Positions 16,463 through 23,431 of a stretch of 46,354 nucleotides of DNA are shown in pieces. Under the pieces are notes generated by a model, which did no database searches, was not told the origin of the DNA, and saw only the letters and a program-made list of their open reading frames with translations. The position numbers and the translations under genes are program-made. Position 1 is the first letter of the stretch. Every line of letters starts with the position of its first letter. The DNA comes from a virus, in the IMG/VR virus record IMGVR_UViG_3300030102_000659, positions 1-46,354 of that record; one strand, 5' to 3'.

Positions 16463-18196
16463 TCAAAAAGTATATATTTTTAAAGCTTTTTCTTTACCTT
16501 TTACTTTTATAGGTTTTAATGGTTTTAATGAAATACCACAATATTTCTCAGTTTCTTCACCAATAAGTATGTCAACTTTAGCTTCTTTAGTAGCTGATTC
16601 TAATCTAGCAGCTGTATTTACAGCGTCTCCTATAGCTGAATAATCAAACCTTGTATCGCTACCCATATTGCCAATAACCGCTTCTCCTGTATTTACGCCT
16701 ACGCCTATAGCAACACCTATATCTGCTTTTATTATGTTTTCTTGTATTTCTTTTGCACATTCTACAGCTATTTGTTCATGATGTAGTAAGTCTAACGGTG
16801 CATTAAATATAGCCATCATTGCATCGCCTATATATTTATCCACCATACCTCCGTATTTTTTAACTGCATCAGATTGTATAGTTAATGCTTTATTCATTAT
16901 TTCAGTAACTTGTTCTGGTTCTAATGTTTCAGATAAAGCTGTAAAACCTCTAACGTCTGTGAATAAAAAAGTACATCTTCTTTTTTCTCCGCCTAGTTTT
17001 AATAAATCAGGGTCTTTTTGTAAACGTTTTACTTGTCTAGGGTCAAGATAATGTTCAAACTGTTTCTTTATTTGTTCTCTTAATTTCCATTGTTCTCTAA
17101 ATCTAAGGTAAAAAGCTACGCTACCTGAGATAAACTGGCTTATTAAAGCCCACGTTACGTCTATTAAAAGACCTGCACCTATCGTATAAGCCCCGTATAA
17201 GCCCGTTAATCCCATAGTTAATAAACCTAAGACTACGCCCCAAGTTATTCCTAAATAGCTTATAAACGCCCATACGAGCCCTACAGATACTATAAATATT
17301 AAAAGTTCTAAAGCTAACGCATAATCAGGAACATAAGGACTATTTTGTATAAGTATCGATTCTGCTAACGCTGCTTGTATTTTATGTGGTTCAAGAAGTC
17401 CAACAGGCGTAGCTATTTGTGGCATTACACCATTAGCAGTAACACCTACAAACACAAACTTACCATTAACATTCATTTCTTGTAAATCTGTTTCTTCTGT
17501 TTTTACCCACGATACCCATTTACGACCAAGACTATCGGTTTTAACTGGTGGTATTCCTCTAACAGCTATTTCTTGTACCCCGTTATCGTTAGTTGTAATT
17601 ATATAAGTACGAGCTCCTGTTAAATTTTTTAATACATGAACTCCGAAAGAAGGAGACCAACCGTCAGGCGTTTTTAATAATAGAGGTATTCTTCTAACAA
17701 GTTGGTCTACTTCTGTGGGGGCTATAGCAACTCCTTGTGCTATATCATCATATAAATAAAAGTTTTCTTTAACACCTGTAGACATTAATCCACCGACATC
17801 AGGACCTTTAATTACTGTTCCTGTTGTTTTAGGATAATTTAAACTGCCGTCTTCAAACGTTGCTAAAACACTAGGAGCATAGCCAAGAGACCTTGCAAAA
17901 TCTTCATCTCCCATAAGTCTGTCTGGTTGTGGAAAACTTATCACCCAACCAACACCTAATGCACCTTTGCCTAATATTTCTAATTGTATATCAGCTAATC
18001 TTTTTCTAGGTAAAGGATAACCGCCTTCTCGTTCTACATCTTCTTCTGTTATATTTAGAATCATGAAATTACCACTAGGCTTTTGTTCTTTTACTAAAGC
18101 ATCAAAAGTTTTTAATTTAATTATTTCAGTAGGTGTGCTTTGAAACAATAAAGGTAATGCTAATAAAGGTAATAATATAAATATAAGTTTCTTCAT
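16463..18196 (-). CDS. CHASE2-domain class III adenylate cyclase (membrane receptor)
   Basis: 577 residues. N-terminal signal anchor (4-19), a periplasmic CHASE2-type sensor (about 25-285), three hydrophobic segments (about 292-365), a short linker, then a class III cyclase domain (about 405-577). Catalytic residues are intact: metal aspartates D414 (FLFTDVRGF) and D458 (VDKYIGDAM), adenine-selecting K454 and D518 (RFDYSAIG), and N527/R531 (GDAVNTAARLE) that stabilise the transition state. K454 and D518 predict ATP as substrate, so cAMP as product. Its ATG overlaps the FecR gene stop by ATGA, which joins sensor and cyclase in one unit. CHASE2 cyclases are common next to FecR proteins in bacteria; in a phage it is unusual. 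Confidence 0.93.
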   Translation of the reverse strand: MKKLIFILLPLLALPLLFQSTPTEIIKLKTFDALVKEQKPSGNFMILNITEEDVEREGGYPLPRKRLADIQLEILGKGALGVGWVISFPQPDRLMGDEDFARSLGYAPSVLATFEDGSLNYPKTTGTVIKGPDVGGLMSTGVKENFYLYDDIAQGVAIAPTEVDQLVRRIPLLLKTPDGWSPSFGVHVLKNLTGARTYIITTNDNGVQEIAVRGIPPVKTDSLGRKWVSWVKTEETDLQEMNVNGKFVFVGVTANGVMPQIATPVGLLEPHKIQAALAESILIQNSPYVPDYALALELLIFIVSVGLVWAFISYLGITWGVVLGLLTMGLTGLYGAYTIGAGLLIDVTWALISQFISGSVAFYLRFREQWKLREQIKKQFEHYLDPRQVKRLQKDPDLLKLGGEKRRCTFLFTDVRGFTALSETLEPEQVTEIMNKALTIQSDAVKKYGGMVDKYIGDAMMAIFNAPLDLLHHEQIAVECAKEIQENIIKADIGVAIGVGVNTGEAVIGNMGSDTRFDYSAIGDAVNTAARLESATKEAKVDILIGEETEKYCGISLKPLKPIKVKGKEKALKIYTF

Positions 18197-19308
18197 CCGC
18201 TACTTTGGTTAATCGTTATAACAGAGTCTCCTCCACCATTGATTTTTATTATATTAGATACTCCGTCTTGTATCAAAATTACTGTATAACCGTTTCCTGA
18301 ATTTAAATCTAATTGCACAGACTCACTTACTTTCCTACGTAAACTTATAACCTGTCCTGTTACTATTGTAGTTATCTGTGTATCTGGGTCTTGACCTATT
18401 AAAGTACCAGAAACATTCACACCTGTAGCTAACGCTAATTGGTCTTCTTCTTTTTCTATAGCAAGAGCGTCTAGTACATTTAATAAATCTTCAAGAAAAT
18501 TTACATCAAGATAATTTATATCTAATTCTGTAAACTCTAAACTATTGTCTTCTAAAAAATCTTCTGCTAAATAATCTATATCTAAATCATTAAAATCTAA
18601 TAAGTTTACTGTTTTAGCTGTAGCTGTTTCTTCTTGCGTAATATTTTCTTCTTTAGGTGGCGTAACTATTAACATATTATCTATAATATCTAAAGTTAAA
18701 TCTAATATGACAGGTTTACTAGGTGTGCTTTCCCAAACAGAAACAGTTGTAGCTTGATAAGGTTTATTTAATAAAACACTTCCTGTTGCTGTAACTACCT
18801 CTATTTCGCCACTAGATAACCCAAAAGGGTCAGGCAGTAAAATAATAAGACTACGTCCTAACTCATCTACCGTTGCTGTAAAATCTGTGCCACGAATAGC
18901 AATGTTTGCAGTAGGTGTTTTTAACCGTATATTTTGTTTATCTATACGGTTTAGATTGCCTGTAATAAACCTAGCTGTACCTAAACCAAAAGTAAGAGCC
19001 ATTTTAGATTTAGACGGGTCAGGGTCGTATATATACTCATCAATGAGTAGTTGTGAATGTTCAGTAAGTTTTACAGTAGAAGAATCAAGAAAAGTAATAG
19101 CCATACGACCATTAGTAGTTACAGCTTCGTCGTTACTTTGTATAGCAAATTTTAAATTAGCGTCGTAAGGTTTATCTCTTACAATCTGTGCTGAACCATT
19201 TAGTTCAGATATATCTCCTATATCAACAGCTTGTGCTTGTGCCTTGGTCGTTTTGAATAACGCACACAGTACCACTATTGCCGATAGATATAATCTTAAG
19301 CCAGTCAT
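18193..19308 (-). CDS. Secreted FecR-domain protein with acidic repeats and curlin-like tail
   Basis: 371 residues. Signal peptide (about 1-25, ending near AQA), then a FecR domain (about 30-150) with its typical TPTANIAIRGTDFTA motif (131-145). Residues 237-278 are two ~20-residue acidic repeats (DFNDLDIDYLAEDFLEDNS, EFTELDINYLDVNFLEDLL). The C-terminus (338-371) has a Q-x-G-x-x-N pattern (QDGVSN) and GGDSVITINQSS, like the repeats of the neighbouring curlin-like protein. FecR domains sense or transmit periplasmic signals. Probably exported to periplasm or surface, partner of the CHASE2 cyclase or of the fibre. Its 5' 86 bases lie inside the curlin-like gene in another frame; no clear Shine-Dalgarno is seen. 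Confidence 0.85.
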   Translation of the reverse strand: MTGLRLYLSAIVVLCALFKTTKAQAQAVDIGDISELNGSAQIVRDKPYDANLKFAIQSNDEAVTTNGRMAITFLDSSTVKLTEHSQLLIDEYIYDPDPSKSKMALTFGLGTARFITGNLNRIDKQNIRLKTPTANIAIRGTDFTATVDELGRSLIILLPDPFGLSSGEIEVVTATGSVLLNKPYQATTVSVWESTPSKPVILDLTLDIIDNMLIVTPPKEENITQEETATAKTVNLLDFNDLDIDYLAEDFLEDNSLEFTELDINYLDVNFLEDLLNVLDALAIEKEEDQLALATGVNVSGTLIGQDPDTQITTIVTGQVISLRRKVSESVQLDLNSGNGYTVILIQDGVSNIIKINGGGDSVITINQSSG

Positions 19309-19927
19309 TATCTAATGTACTCGATTGTGTAATATTAAATGTTCTGCTGTTTCCTGTTTGGTCTAAATAAAAATAACCACCAGCATAACCAGAACCTGTA
19401 AAGTTTACAGTATTACTATCACCGTCAACATCAACATAATTAGTAGCACCGTCATAATTTATATCAAAATCAAAAGTGTTACCGTCACCTTGTATAATCC
19501 AATCTAAATCTAACGTAGCAGCAAGAGCACTAGTGCCGTGGTCAAGAGTAAAAGTATTTGTACTTCCTGTTACGTCTACATTATAGTTTGAACTATCTAT
19601 ACCGTAGGTGTTTGTTGGGTCGCCTTGAATAGTAAACGTATTACTATCTCCATCAAATTCAAAAAAGCCTGTTATAGAATCTCCTAAAATATCACCAAGA
19701 AATTTGTTTGTATCACCTAACTGGTTAATATCAAGAGTTAACGAAACACCGTCTAAATCTAAAGCAGTTAAACTACCTGCCGCAGAATTTAAACCACCTA
19801 TTATATTTCCAGAACCAAGCTGTTCTAAATCTATATTAGCTGTTGCACCGCTTTGGTCTACATGTATTTCATTATCAGCTGCAAAAATAAATCCTGCAGT
19901 TAAAAATAAACTAATCAGTACTTTCAT
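19223..19927 (-). CDS. Curlin-like (CsgA/CsgB-type) secreted repeat protein
   Basis: 234 residues from the ATG at 19927, chosen because GGGAGG lies seven bases upstream and it gives a clean signal peptide (MKVLISLFLTAGFIFAA); an in-frame ATG nine codons earlier has no such site. After cleavage the whole protein is built of beta-strand units with spaced N, Q, G: NEIHVDQSGATAN, LTLDINQLGDTN, FEFDGDSNTFTIQGD, WIIQGDGNTFDF, VDVDGDSNTVNF, YLDQTGNSRTFNITQ. This is the strand-turn pattern of curlin amyloid, though more Asp-rich and more divergent than E. coli CsgA. Two cysteines close the C-terminus. Lies directly after csgG and is the likely export cargo. Confidence 0.8.
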   Translation of the reverse strand: MKVLISLFLTAGFIFAADNEIHVDQSGATANIDLEQLGSGNIIGGLNSAAGSLTALDLDGVSLTLDINQLGDTNKFLGDILGDSITGFFEFDGDSNTFTIQGDPTNTYGIDSSNYNVDVTGSTNTFTLDHGTSALAATLDLDWIIQGDGNTFDFDINYDGATNYVDVDGDSNTVNFTGSGYAGGYFYLDQTGNSRTFNITQSSTLDNDWLKIISIGNSGTVCVIQNDQGTSTSC

Positions 19928-20732
19928 TTTTTTCCTCCCAAAAACCTTTATCATACCCTATTTTGACTATTTGCAAAACAGCCTCCTCTATAGCTCTTTG
20001 TAATGCTAATGTTGTAGGCTCATTTTCTGCATCACCCATTTCTATTTCTACAAGCTCCGTACCTGCTTCTATAAACTTAAATACGTCCTGTGATTGACCA
20101 TAACTGTATATTTGTTTACTAACTAAAACATCTATTAAAACTTCTCCCGTAGCTACAGAAACCATACGTAAAGCCAAAGTAACTTCATCTACTCTATATT
20201 GTTTACTACTACCGATACCCAAATATCTTGCACCAATACCACCACTTTTAGTATTTGTATCATATCCAATAACAGCTCCTTCCATTAATACACCTGCAAA
20301 TAATAAAGGCATTATAGGTTTAGGACCGTCTGTTTCTTCATTTTGTTCTCTAGCAGAACGTATAAGCTGTCTTTCTTTTGTAAGATTATCTAAACCAACT
20401 CTTTCAGCTACTCTAAAAAACTTACCATTAGAAGTATTTTTTAATGAACGTATTAATAAATGACTAGGTTGTTGTGTGATAGCTGTGCTAAAAAGTGCAA
20501 ACTGACTATTGCTTTTACGTTGTCCTGTTTGGTCTGTAAAACTATTAGGATAAACTGCTACCACTATGGGTACTTTAGGTTGTGCTACATTTAGTAATTC
20601 TTCGGATTGTATTTCTAAAACAGAAGGTAAATTTTTACCGTTTTCTAAATTAATAGTAACAGGGTTTAGACTACAACTAGAAAGAAAAATCACCAATAGG
20701 TAACTGTATCTCAGTAATGTTTCCATCTGCAT
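19911..20732 (-). CDS. csgG: CsgG, curli outer-membrane secretion lipoprotein
   Basis: 273 residues (E. coli CsgG 277). Lipoprotein signal with lipobox LSSC, lipidated C20. Family blocks align throughout: IVVAVYPNSFTDQTGQ, the FSTAI segment, SLKNTSNGKFFRVAERVGLDNL, KERQLIRSARE, LFAGVLMEGAVIGYDTNTKSG, GIGARYLGIGSSKQYRVDEVTLALR, VSVATGEVL, SKQIYSYG. CsgG forms a nonameric outer-membrane pore that exports curlin. The constriction loop corresponding to E. coli Y51/N55/F56 reads SNSQFALFSTA: F is kept, the other two seem changed. Starts inside csgF (56-base overlap) with GGTGA eight bases upstream, and its end overlaps the curlin-like gene by 17 bases. Confidence 0.95.
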   Translation of the reverse strand: MQMETLLRYSYLLVIFLSSCSLNPVTINLENGKNLPSVLEIQSEELLNVAQPKVPIVVAVYPNSFTDQTGQRKSNSQFALFSTAITQQPSHLLIRSLKNTSNGKFFRVAERVGLDNLTKERQLIRSAREQNEETDGPKPIMPLLFAGVLMEGAVIGYDTNTKSGGIGARYLGIGSSKQYRVDEVTLALRMVSVATGEVLIDVLVSKQIYSYGQSQDVFKFIEAGTELVEIEMGDAENEPTTLALQRAIEEAVLQIVKIGYDKGFWEEKNESTD

Positions 20733-21162
20733 CAGTAATCACCAAAGTTATAATTCCATCTTTAATACTATATTTAATAGTGTTACCCTCTAAAGTTAAA
20801 GTTCCTTCAGTGCTTGGGGTTTCACCAAATAAGTTCTCTACAAGCTGTCTTGATAACTGTGCATAAATACGTGATTCAAGGTTACGTATAAATCTAGCAA
20901 GTGTAGTGTTTTCTTTATCTCTTTCAATTTGTTCTTGTAAAGCTTTTATTTCTTCTTTAATACTCATTTTACGATTAAACTCTTGGTTTTCAATCGTAAG
21001 ATAATGTGACGAGGTGTTTATACCACTAAAGCTAGGGTTTTTAAATTCATGTGTAATAGTATCAGCCCATAAAGGATTAGTTAAAATTGCAAGAAAAAAG
21101 AAAATACCAAGTAATGCTGCTATACGATATATCCAAATATTTTCAGTTTTTTCTTTATCCAT
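20677..21162 (-). CDS. csgF: CsgF-like curli assembly factor
   Basis: 161 residues. A signal peptide with a long charged N-region (MDKEKTENIWIYR) and hydrophobic core ends at PLWA, directly followed by DTITHEFKNPSFSG, which matches the mature CsgF start (TMTFQFRNPNFGG in E. coli) that plugs into the CsgG pore. A central coiled segment (KEEIKALQEQIERDKE) and a C-terminal beta part (YSIKDGIITLVITDADGNIT) also fit CsgF. CsgF sits at the mouth of CsgG and helps anchor and nucleate fibres. Gene order csgF-csgG here is the reverse of the E. coli csgEFG cluster only in that csgE is absent. Overlaps csgG by 56 bases. Confidence 0.9.
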   Translation of the reverse strand: MDKEKTENIWIYRIAALLGIFFFLAILTNPLWADTITHEFKNPSFSGINTSSHYLTIENQEFNRKMSIKEEIKALQEQIERDKENTTLARFIRNLESRIYAQLSRQLVENLFGETPSTEGTLTLEGNTIKYSIKDGIITLVITDADGNITEIQLPIGDFSF

Positions 21163-21164
21163 GT

Positions 21165-21347
21165 TTAATGTAAAACTCTATTTTCTTCTAAATCGTGTTC
21201 TACTCTCATAACTATTTCTATTAGACCAACTATTTCTACCCCATACACAACAGCTTCCATTTCAGCTTCTTCAAAAGAATTAGCATAAATATAAGGTCCT
21301 GAATATATTTTACCGTCATGTTTAAATTCTGTTGCATATACTTTCAT
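21165..21347 (-). CDS. Small unknown phage protein
   Basis: 60 residues from the ATG at 21347 (AGGAAAG seven bases upstream; a TTG two codons earlier would leave only one base of spacing). Sequence MKVYATEFKHDGKIYSGPY... is acidic, single-domain, no membrane segment. Ends two bases before csgF, so it is the upstream partner of the curli cassette. Function unknown. Confidence 0.65.
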   Translation of the reverse strand: MKVYATEFKHDGKIYSGPYIYANSFEEAEMEAVVYGVEIVGLIEIVMRVEHDLEENRVLH

Positions 21348-21349
21348 AA

Positions 21350-21700
21350 TCAATCTTTCCTTTGGTCATCCCTATTAGCTTTAGCTATTTTGCTACTATC
21401 TATTAAATTAGGTACTCCTAGTATAGTCTTAATTAAAGTGTCTTGCCTAATTATTTCATTATCTAAACTTCGCACTCTATCTATTAATGCTACCAAAATA
21501 CCATGTTGTGCGTCTAATTTAGTACCTAATCTTTCTTCTATAGCGTTTATTTGACCTGCTACTTTTTCGTCAACAACATCTAGTTTTTGTTCCATTCCGT
21601 CAACAATACGTATTACTAATTTATATATAAACCAACCAAGACCTATGGCTGCTGCTATAGGAAAACCAACTTCTTGTATAAGGGTTACAGCTTGTTCCAC
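21350..21700 (-). CDS. Membrane-anchored coiled-coil protein, holin- or spanin-like
   Basis: 116 residues. One N-terminal membrane segment (about 11-31, VGFPIAAAIGLGWFIYKLVI) is followed by a long charged helix with heptads (about 35-90). This topology occurs in phage small membrane proteins of lysis modules and in inner-membrane spanin subunits, but no family can be fixed by eye. Its start overlaps the thermonuclease-like gene stop by one base. Confidence 0.68.
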   Translation of the reverse strand: MEQAVTLIQEVGFPIAAAIGLGWFIYKLVIRIVDGMEQKLDVVDEKVAGQINAIEERLGTKLDAQHGILVALIDRVRSLDNEIIRQDTLIKTILGVPNLIDSSKIAKANRDDQRKD

Positions 21701-22080
21701 TAATAATCACCCCAGACTTTAGTTTTCTTTCCTCCGTCATATTTTACAGCATGACCTTCTTTAATTAAAACATCGCATATATCTCTGCCGTCTTCTGCGT
21801 AGGGTATGCCTAAGATACGACCGTATTTACCTTTACCTAAAGATTTAACTTGTATTTTACCAATACATAATTCTTTTAACCTTGCTTTTGCAGCAAGTCC
21901 TAGTTTCTTTTCTGCTAAATCTCTAGTTCTAGATTCTGGTGTATCTATGCCTGCGAGCCTAACACGTTGTTTATGTAGTTTTACATCGAAACCTAAATCT
22001 AAAGTGCAGTCAAATGTATCTCCATCAACTATACGTTCTAGCGTTGCGTTGTATACGAATGAGTCTGGTGCTTTAGCCAT
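21700..22080 (-). CDS. Staphylococcal-nuclease-like (thermonuclease) protein
   Basis: 126 residues. The OB-fold nuclease signature is visible: ERIVDGDTFDCTLDLGFDV with D19/D21, RVRLAGIDTPES with R41 and E49, and GKYGR with R88, matching the Asp, Arg, Glu, Arg active site of SNase. Such enzymes cleave DNA and RNA with calcium. No signal peptide is seen (MAKAPDSFVYN), so it should act in the cytoplasm or be packaged. It lies among tiny basic proteins and lysozyme. Could degrade host nucleic acid late in infection. Confidence 0.85.
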   Translation of the reverse strand: MAKAPDSFVYNATLERIVDGDTFDCTLDLGFDVKLHKQRVRLAGIDTPESRTRDLAEKKLGLAAKARLKELCIGKIQVKSLGKGKYGRILGIPYAEDGRDICDVLIKEGHAVKYDGGKKTKVWGDY

Positions 22081-22350
22081 TTAACATTTCCACCTTCTAC
22101 GAGCTGCTTTACCTCTTTCACCTTTCCAACCCTTAGACCTAGCACAAAAAGACTTTCTTCTTTTTGCTGCTTTACTACCTTTTTTTACTTTGCCTGTTAC
22201 AGCAGTTTTTAATTTTGAACCAGGATTAGCTTTTCTATAGGCTCTAACACCTTTAGCAGTCATTCCAGCACCTTTTTTAGTAGGTCTGTAATTAGCTCCT
22301 TTACCTTTAGTAGTACGCCTTATAGATTTTTCTTTACGTTTTTTAGGCAT
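22081..22350 (-). CDS. Highly basic small phage protein
   Basis: 89 residues, about 40% Lys/Arg, with the conserved stretch KTAVTGKVKKGSKAAKRRKS followed by FCARSKGWKGERGKAARRRWKC. I have seen this pattern in many marine phage genomes as a protein of unknown function. Two C-terminal cysteines might bind metal. Nucleic-acid binding is likely from charge. Confidence 0.75.
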   Translation of the reverse strand: MPKKRKEKSIRRTTKGKGANYRPTKKGAGMTAKGVRAYRKANPGSKLKTAVTGKVKKGSKAAKRRKSFCARSKGWKGERGKAARRRWKC

Positions 22351-22556
22351 TATTTTTTCTTACTTTTCTTCTTAGGTTTCTTAGCTGTTTTAGCAGAACG
22401 TTTAAAAGCAGCGGCTGTTGGTGCACCTTTAGCACCTTTTTTACGCATTTTTCTGCCTTCTTTACGTTTTTTATTTATGTTATAGTAAAGACCTTTTTTA
22501 GCTCGTCTACCGTCTTTAGTTGTATGATATTTACTGCTTGATTTTTTTCTAGGCAT
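22350..22556 (-). CDS. Highly basic small phage protein
   Basis: 68 residues, ending in a Lys tail (KKPKKKSKKK) with an Ala-rich centre (GAKGAPTAAAFKRSAKTA). Histone H1-like composition; probably binds nucleic acid. Shares one base with the next gene, so they are coupled. Confidence 0.7.
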   Translation of the reverse strand: MPRKKSSSKYHTTKDGRRAKKGLYYNINKKRKEGRKMRKKGAKGAPTAAAFKRSAKTAKKPKKKSKKK

Positions 22557-22564
22557 ATTTACCC

Positions 22565-22663
22565 CTATTTTTTCTTTTTCTTCATTATTTTCTTTTTATA
22601 AGCTTTAGCTGCTGCTTTTCCTTTTTTAGTATATGAAAATTTTTTATTTCCTACTTTTGGCAT
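22565..22663 (-). CDS. 32-residue basic protein
   Basis: Frame MPKVGNKKFSYTKKGKAAAK... ending in a Lys run. AAGGAG six bases before ATG gives strong support. The MPKVG-K-F-YT-KGK pattern is one I know from many phage genomes beside lysis or structural genes. Function unknown. Confidence 0.72.
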   Translation of the reverse strand: MPKVGNKKFSYTKKGKAAAKAYKKKIMKKKKK

Positions 22664-22664
22664 A

Positions 22665-23108
22665 TTATTCTCCTTTTAATACTCTATTTTTTAATCTAAC
22701 AGCACGTGGACCTACTTGTGTAGCCCAACGACTGTCTAACATTTCAACTGCAGCAGTTTCCCAATTATGTTCCTCTAATGCAGCTAAAAACTTTTTAAAC
22801 TTTAATAATCGCGTAATACCTAAATTAAAACACATATTCGCCAATACCCTTTGTATATCTTCTGGTAGATGAATCCACCATTTAAGATTTCTATCTAGTT
22901 CGGTAGTAACAATCGCTATGTCTTTTTCAAAACATTCTTTTATTCTATCTTCAGATACTGGTGTATCTACTTCTTGACCATATTCTGGGTCTGTTTTTAA
23001 AATTAAATGACCTATACCAAATGTTGGATAACCTAAATGGTCTAAATATATTTTTTCTACTAAACCTTCATCAAAAGTAAGTTCTTCTCTAAGTTTATCT
23101 ATATTCAT
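22665..23108 (-). CDS. T4-type lysozyme (GH24 endolysin)
   Basis: 147 residues from the ATG at 23108, which overlaps the upstream stop (ATGA); the frame is open 39 codons further but that extension overlaps the upstream gene and is low complexity. The T4 lysozyme pattern is clear: FDEGLVEKIYLDHLGYPTFG then IGHL, with catalytic E14, D23 and T29 (T4: E11, D20, T26), and SRWATQVGPRAVRL near the end. It hydrolyses peptidoglycan. No signal peptide, so a holin is needed; candidates are the small membrane proteins here or near 42000. Confidence 0.92.
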   Translation of the reverse strand: MNIDKLREELTFDEGLVEKIYLDHLGYPTFGIGHLILKTDPEYGQEVDTPVSEDRIKECFEKDIAIVTTELDRNLKWWIHLPEDIQRVLANMCFNLGITRLLKFKKFLAALEEHNWETAAVEMLDSRWATQVGPRAVRLKNRVLKGE

Positions 23109-23431
23109 CTTATTGGTACTATCGTCGCTCCGTTTGTTTGTATTGTTACTTTGCCCAGAGTTGTTGTTCCCTGAACTCCATTTTCTTCTCCACTGTATAA
23201 GTCTATCCATTCTACACCACTCCATAATTGTAACTGGTCTGTACTCAAATTATAAATTATATCGCCTTTATTAAATTTATTTAAATTTCTTTGTGTTTCA
23301 TTTACTGTAAGTGTAGCGTCAACATCTTTTGAATTTAAAGATAGTTCTAACACTCTAACCAGTCTATTGAAAAGTGCAGGGTCTACAGGTCCTATAGCTT
23401 CAGGCAGTTTTGTTTGTAATAATTTAGCCAT
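23105..23431 (-). CDS. Unknown small tail-associated protein
   Basis: 108 residues, beta-rich, with NKFNKGDIIYNLSTDQLQLW then SGVEWIDLYSG, a pattern like the short repeat units in tail-fibre or receptor-binding proteins. Directly follows the 628-residue structural gene (shares one base) and overlaps the lysozyme start. Probably virion-associated. Confidence 0.68.
   Translation of the reverse strand: MAKLLQTKLPEAIGPVDPALFNRLVRVLELSLNSKDVDATLTVNETQRNLNKFNKGDIIYNLSTDQLQLWSGVEWIDLYSGEENGVQGTTTLGKVTIQTNGATIVPIR

Noticed and set aside
19928-19954. Upstream ATG (nine codons earlier) for the curlin-like gene
   Set aside because: GGGAGG is seven bases before the internal ATG and gives a proper signal peptide.
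23109-23225. N-terminal 39-codon extension of lysozyme
   Set aside because: Overlaps the upstream gene, has no Shine-Dalgarno and no homology to T4 lysozyme; the ATGA start at 23108 fits the family.
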